Assembly (NCBI GenBank): GCA_028023455.1
Contig: JAQFVV010000505.1
Span: forward strand, 184,001 to 248,000
Reading direction: 5' to 3'
Length of the DNA stretch: 64,000 nt
Origin: Epiperipatus broadwayi
Lineage: Eukaryota; Onychophora; Udeonychophora; Euonychophora; Peripatidae
Positions 60,936 to 64,000 of the stretch are shown here, one piece after another. The translations under genes and the position numbers were made by a program. Numbering within the stretch: the stretch's first letter is position 1; each line of letters starts with the position of its first letter. Below the pieces are notes generated by a model. That model made no database searches. It was not told the origin of the DNA and worked only from the letters and a program-made list of their open reading frames with translations.

Positions 60936-62280
60936 TTATCTATTTAGATCAATCATTTCCCATGTCAGCCTGAAGGTTGTCTGGGGTGCATGGAGTTGGT
61001 CACGAGTTCTCTTGTTTAGTTTCTTCCTATAAGATTGGGAAAGAGCCATGTTGTTGGGGTTGTATACTGCTTCACATCTTGTAAGCCACAGGTTGAAAGC
61101 AAGGAAGGTTGAGCTTCTCACAGTGGCAAGGTCTCCATTATTGATGGCGTGTCTGATCAGAGAGGTTAGTAGTTGGTTGATTTGGTATATTGTTTGGATT
61201 GTGTTTCTGAAATCTTGAAGGAAACTACATCATTCTAAAATATGGGTTAAGGTATCTTCTTCTCTCTTGCATAGTGGGCAAATAGGGTCTATATTTTTAA
61301 AGCCTCTGCAGTATACTAGAAACCAATTAGCACGTAATGCCTCCAAGTTTATTTTGACTAGGAAATCATAGAATTTAGGTTCAAGGGACCATCTTTTGAA
61401 CTTCTTTAGTATTCTGTGATTGGTGATGTTCAACAATGCGGGCTCTGCATCAGGTATTTTGTTAGTGAAGCGATATGCTTTCCAGTAGGTTATTTTTGTT
61501 GTGTTATTCTGAAGGGGGTTGAAAGTGACTTTTGCTATTTCTGCCTTTAGTTTTGTTATCCATCCTATTGTTAAAGGTGGTGGTGTATCCATGGGACTTA
61601 TCTTACTGTGTGGGTTAATTTGAGGGATGACTCTACTTAATTTATGTATTAGGTTATATGTTCATTGATACTTCATTGTTTTGATAGAATGCAAAGACAA
61701 TCTATTTGATTTGGCATGTCTGTGCATCTTGGAAAGGCTTATTGTGACTGTCTTCCCTTTCCAGAATAGACAGGAGCAAAGTGAGTTGATTTTAGCTATG
61801 AATTTATTAGTGTACTTAATGAATGGAATGTAATATGCTATTCTAGGAATGACCAACATATTCATGAGAGTGGTTTTGTCATGTAATGATAGATATATTT
61901 TTGCTAATGACTTTTTTATCTTATTTATTGTCTCCATCATGGCTTCTTCTATCTTTCCTCCTTTGAAGGGGGGAAAGGTACTGAGGCTTCGCTGAGAATT
62001 GTGATGTTACTGTTTTCCCTGAGGAAAGTCTCCACACTGATGACTTGTTCAAATTAAAGGAGAGACCTGATTCTTTTGAGAATTTTTCTATGATTTTAAT
62101 TAGCTCTGGTATAAATTTGGCTGATGATAGAAATACAGCAAGGTCATCCATGTACACAACATGTGTTATGCTTTTGCCGATCTCTGGGATAAAGTGTCTG
62201 GAAAGGTTTTCATCAATCCCTGAGGCTAAACAAGTTTTCTCATTAACCTATAATATCTCTTTTGTTGTGTTTTCTTGATA
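60936..62280 (-). pseudogene. 5'-truncated L1/Tx1-like retrotransposon
   Basis: Read on the minus strand from 62278: HVVYMDDLAVFLSSAKFIPE with the YMDD catalytic motif, FSKESGLSFNLNKSSV, then IPRIAYYIPFIKYTNKF, and a zinc-binding C-terminal domain with CPLCKREEDTLTHILE (about 61230). The final part (60936-61121) is FLAFNLWLTRCEAVYNPNN. Frameshifts separate four open blocks. RT motifs before YMDD are missing. The general look is of L1/Tx1-type elements. Confidence 0.75.
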
Positions 62281-62344
62281 TATATGTATATATTGTGCCG
62301 GACGAAAGATTTTAATTTTGTATATCCTGACCACGAGGGCGCCA

Positions 62345-64000
62345 CTAGTAATTGAAATGGTTAGTAATTGAAATGGTTAGTAATGTGATGGAGAATAGAA
62401 ATAAAAGTAGAAATAATAGTGAAAGATGTGGATGGAGAGTAAATGATAAGAATAAGTTGGAAGAGTATAAAATACAAGTTGAAGAAATAATGGAAGAGTG
62501 GATTGGGGATGAGTATAAGGATTGGTGTAAGGAAGTAGAAAAAGTTGCAAATAGGGTTTTAGGTGAGAATATTGAAAAGAATAAAAGTAATAAAAAAATT
62601 AAAATTAGTAAAAGTGTAAAAGAAAGGAAAGAAGCATGTAGAGAATATAAGTGCTATTAAGAATAAGGAAAGTGAAAAAGATATTAATGCTAAATGGGAA
62701 AAGTACTTAGAAAAGAAGAAGTTGGCTAAAATAGATATTTATAGAAAGAGAATGAAATTGAATAGTAAATTGTTGGAGGATATTAATAAAAGGGGAAGAG
62801 ATGGAAGTAAAAAAATTTGGAATTATATTAAAAGGAGAAATGTAGGGGAGAGAGAGTTAGTATTACTAGATGATGAGGGAACTGAGTGTAGTTCTAGAGA
62901 AGATTTAGAGAGAATCTTAAATAGTTATGTAATGAATATAGAAAAGATGTTAGATGTGAATGATAGAATATTAGAAAATATGAAAGAATATAGTAATGGG
63001 AATATTAGTTTTTCAGAAAATGAACTAAATGAGGTAGAGAAGAAATTGAAAAGTGGGAAGGCAAGAGGTTTAGATGGATGGGCAGCAGAGATGATAATGA
63101 ATTTAGGATATAGGGCAAAAGTAAAGTTATTATCCTGTTTTAATAAAATGGCACAGAATAGAGTTTTCCCAAGTAGTTGGAGTAATACAAGAGTAAGGTT
63201 ATTATTTAAAGGAAAGGGTAAGGATCATAGAAAGTTGAATAATTATAGACCGATAGCGGTAACATCAGTTTTATATAAAGTTTTCTCGTATATGGTGGTT
63301 AGTAAAGTTGTAAAATGGATAGAAGGGAATAATGTAGTGGGTGAAATGCAAGGAGGTTTTAGATTATATAGGCGTATAGAAGATAGTTTATTTGTAGTTA
63401 CACAACTTATGGATATGAGTAGGAATGCAGATAAGCAGTTATATATGAGTTTTATATATATAGAGAAGGCATATGATAGAGTAAATAGAAATATTATTAT
63501 GGATAAGTTTAGCAAATTTGGGAATGAATGAAGCTTTAATAGATATTATTAAGAAATTATATGAAAATAATTATTATATATATATCAATTAGAGAATATA
63601 GAATCAATTAAAGTTAAAAATGGTGTGGGACTAAGGCAAGGATGCCCTATGTCACCTATTTTGTTTGTGTTGTATTTGAGTGAAATGGAAAGAGCAATAG
63701 GAAGATTAGGAAGAGGGATAGAGATACTGTTAATAGGTAGTAAGGGAGTATATATTTTGTCAGGTCTTTTTTTTTGCAGATGATATATTTTTGTGTGCAG
63801 AAAAAAGAGAAGATATGGAAGTTATGTTGAGGACATGTGCAAGGGTGGGTAAAGAGATGGGGATTAAATTTAGTGAAGAAAAATCAAATATAATGATGAT
63901 TAATACTGAGGAAAGAAAAGATGTAGAATTTTTATTGGGAGATATTAAGTTAAGTGTGGTGAATACATATAGTTATTTGGAAATTATTTTAAGTAATCAG
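62345..64000 (+). mobile_element. Non-LTR retrotransposon RT, runs off window
   Basis: Strongly purine-rich coding strand. A lysine/glutamate-rich part (62352-62657) shifts into the RT frame (62722-63531): KSGKARGLDGWAAEMI, NNYRPIAVTSVLYKVFS, EMQGGFR and FIYIEKAYDRVN. More frameshifts follow before GVGLRQGCPMSPILFVLYLS and FFADDIFLC (about 63770). Motif A has Tyr where the catalytic Asp of FIDIEKAYD is expected, so this copy is dead. CR1/I/Jockey-like is a guess. It lies head to head with the minus-strand LINE ending at 62280. Confidence 0.8.

Overview
This is an AT-rich, repeat-dense stretch of an animal nuclear genome. It has spliced exons with GT..AG borders, very long introns, several non-LTR retrotransposon clades, tRNA-derived SINEs with long target-site duplications, and a 500-N assembly gap at 22806-23305. 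No bacterial, organellar or operon features are visible. The proteins recognised are a RAB5IF gene and a TIKI-family pseudogene. Together with the very low GC and 10-20 kb introns, they suggest a large invertebrate genome. A mollusc such as a cephalopod is my best guess, but the sequence does not prove it.

The only intact gene seen is RAB5IF (C20orf24/OPTI), on the + strand. Three coding exons can be placed exactly: 3478-3581, 27346-27475 and 40080-40121. Phases and splice sites agree, and the protein ends WIIFYSALHFD-stop. The first coding exon was not found and probably lies before the window. Positions 1-40121 are therefore mostly RAB5IF intron, filled with repeats. Beyond it lie a decayed RTE retrotransposon (44740-47810), a processed pseudogene of the Wnt-inactivating protease TIKI (51744-53200), two 940-bp direct repeats either side of that pseudogene, and fragments of at least three other non-LTR elements. 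The last of these (62345-64000) runs off the window.

The most interesting content is a set of short fold-back repeats. Three sequence families (called B, C and L here) carry a hammerhead-ribozyme-like core: CTGANGA, a stem-loop II, then GAAA followed by a short palindrome (ACTAGT, ACCGGT or ATAT) and an allowed cleavage base. The flanks can pair as helix I. This is the layout known for minimal, dimer-acting type I hammerheads of Penelope-like elements and animal retrozymes. A tRNA-headed SINE at 32336-32570 carries a weaker version. Many copies consist of a forward 3' part joined to an inverted copy of itself, and several have 13-16 bp target-site duplications, so they were probably inserted by a reverse-transcription route. 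Family A has the same fold-back form, but its ribozyme is doubtful.

Other repeats include tRNA-derived SINEs (family D, five insertions, all in the same orientation), two 0.85-0.94 kb pogo/Tigger-like elements with TA duplications, several hairpin MITEs, and diverged tandem repeats.
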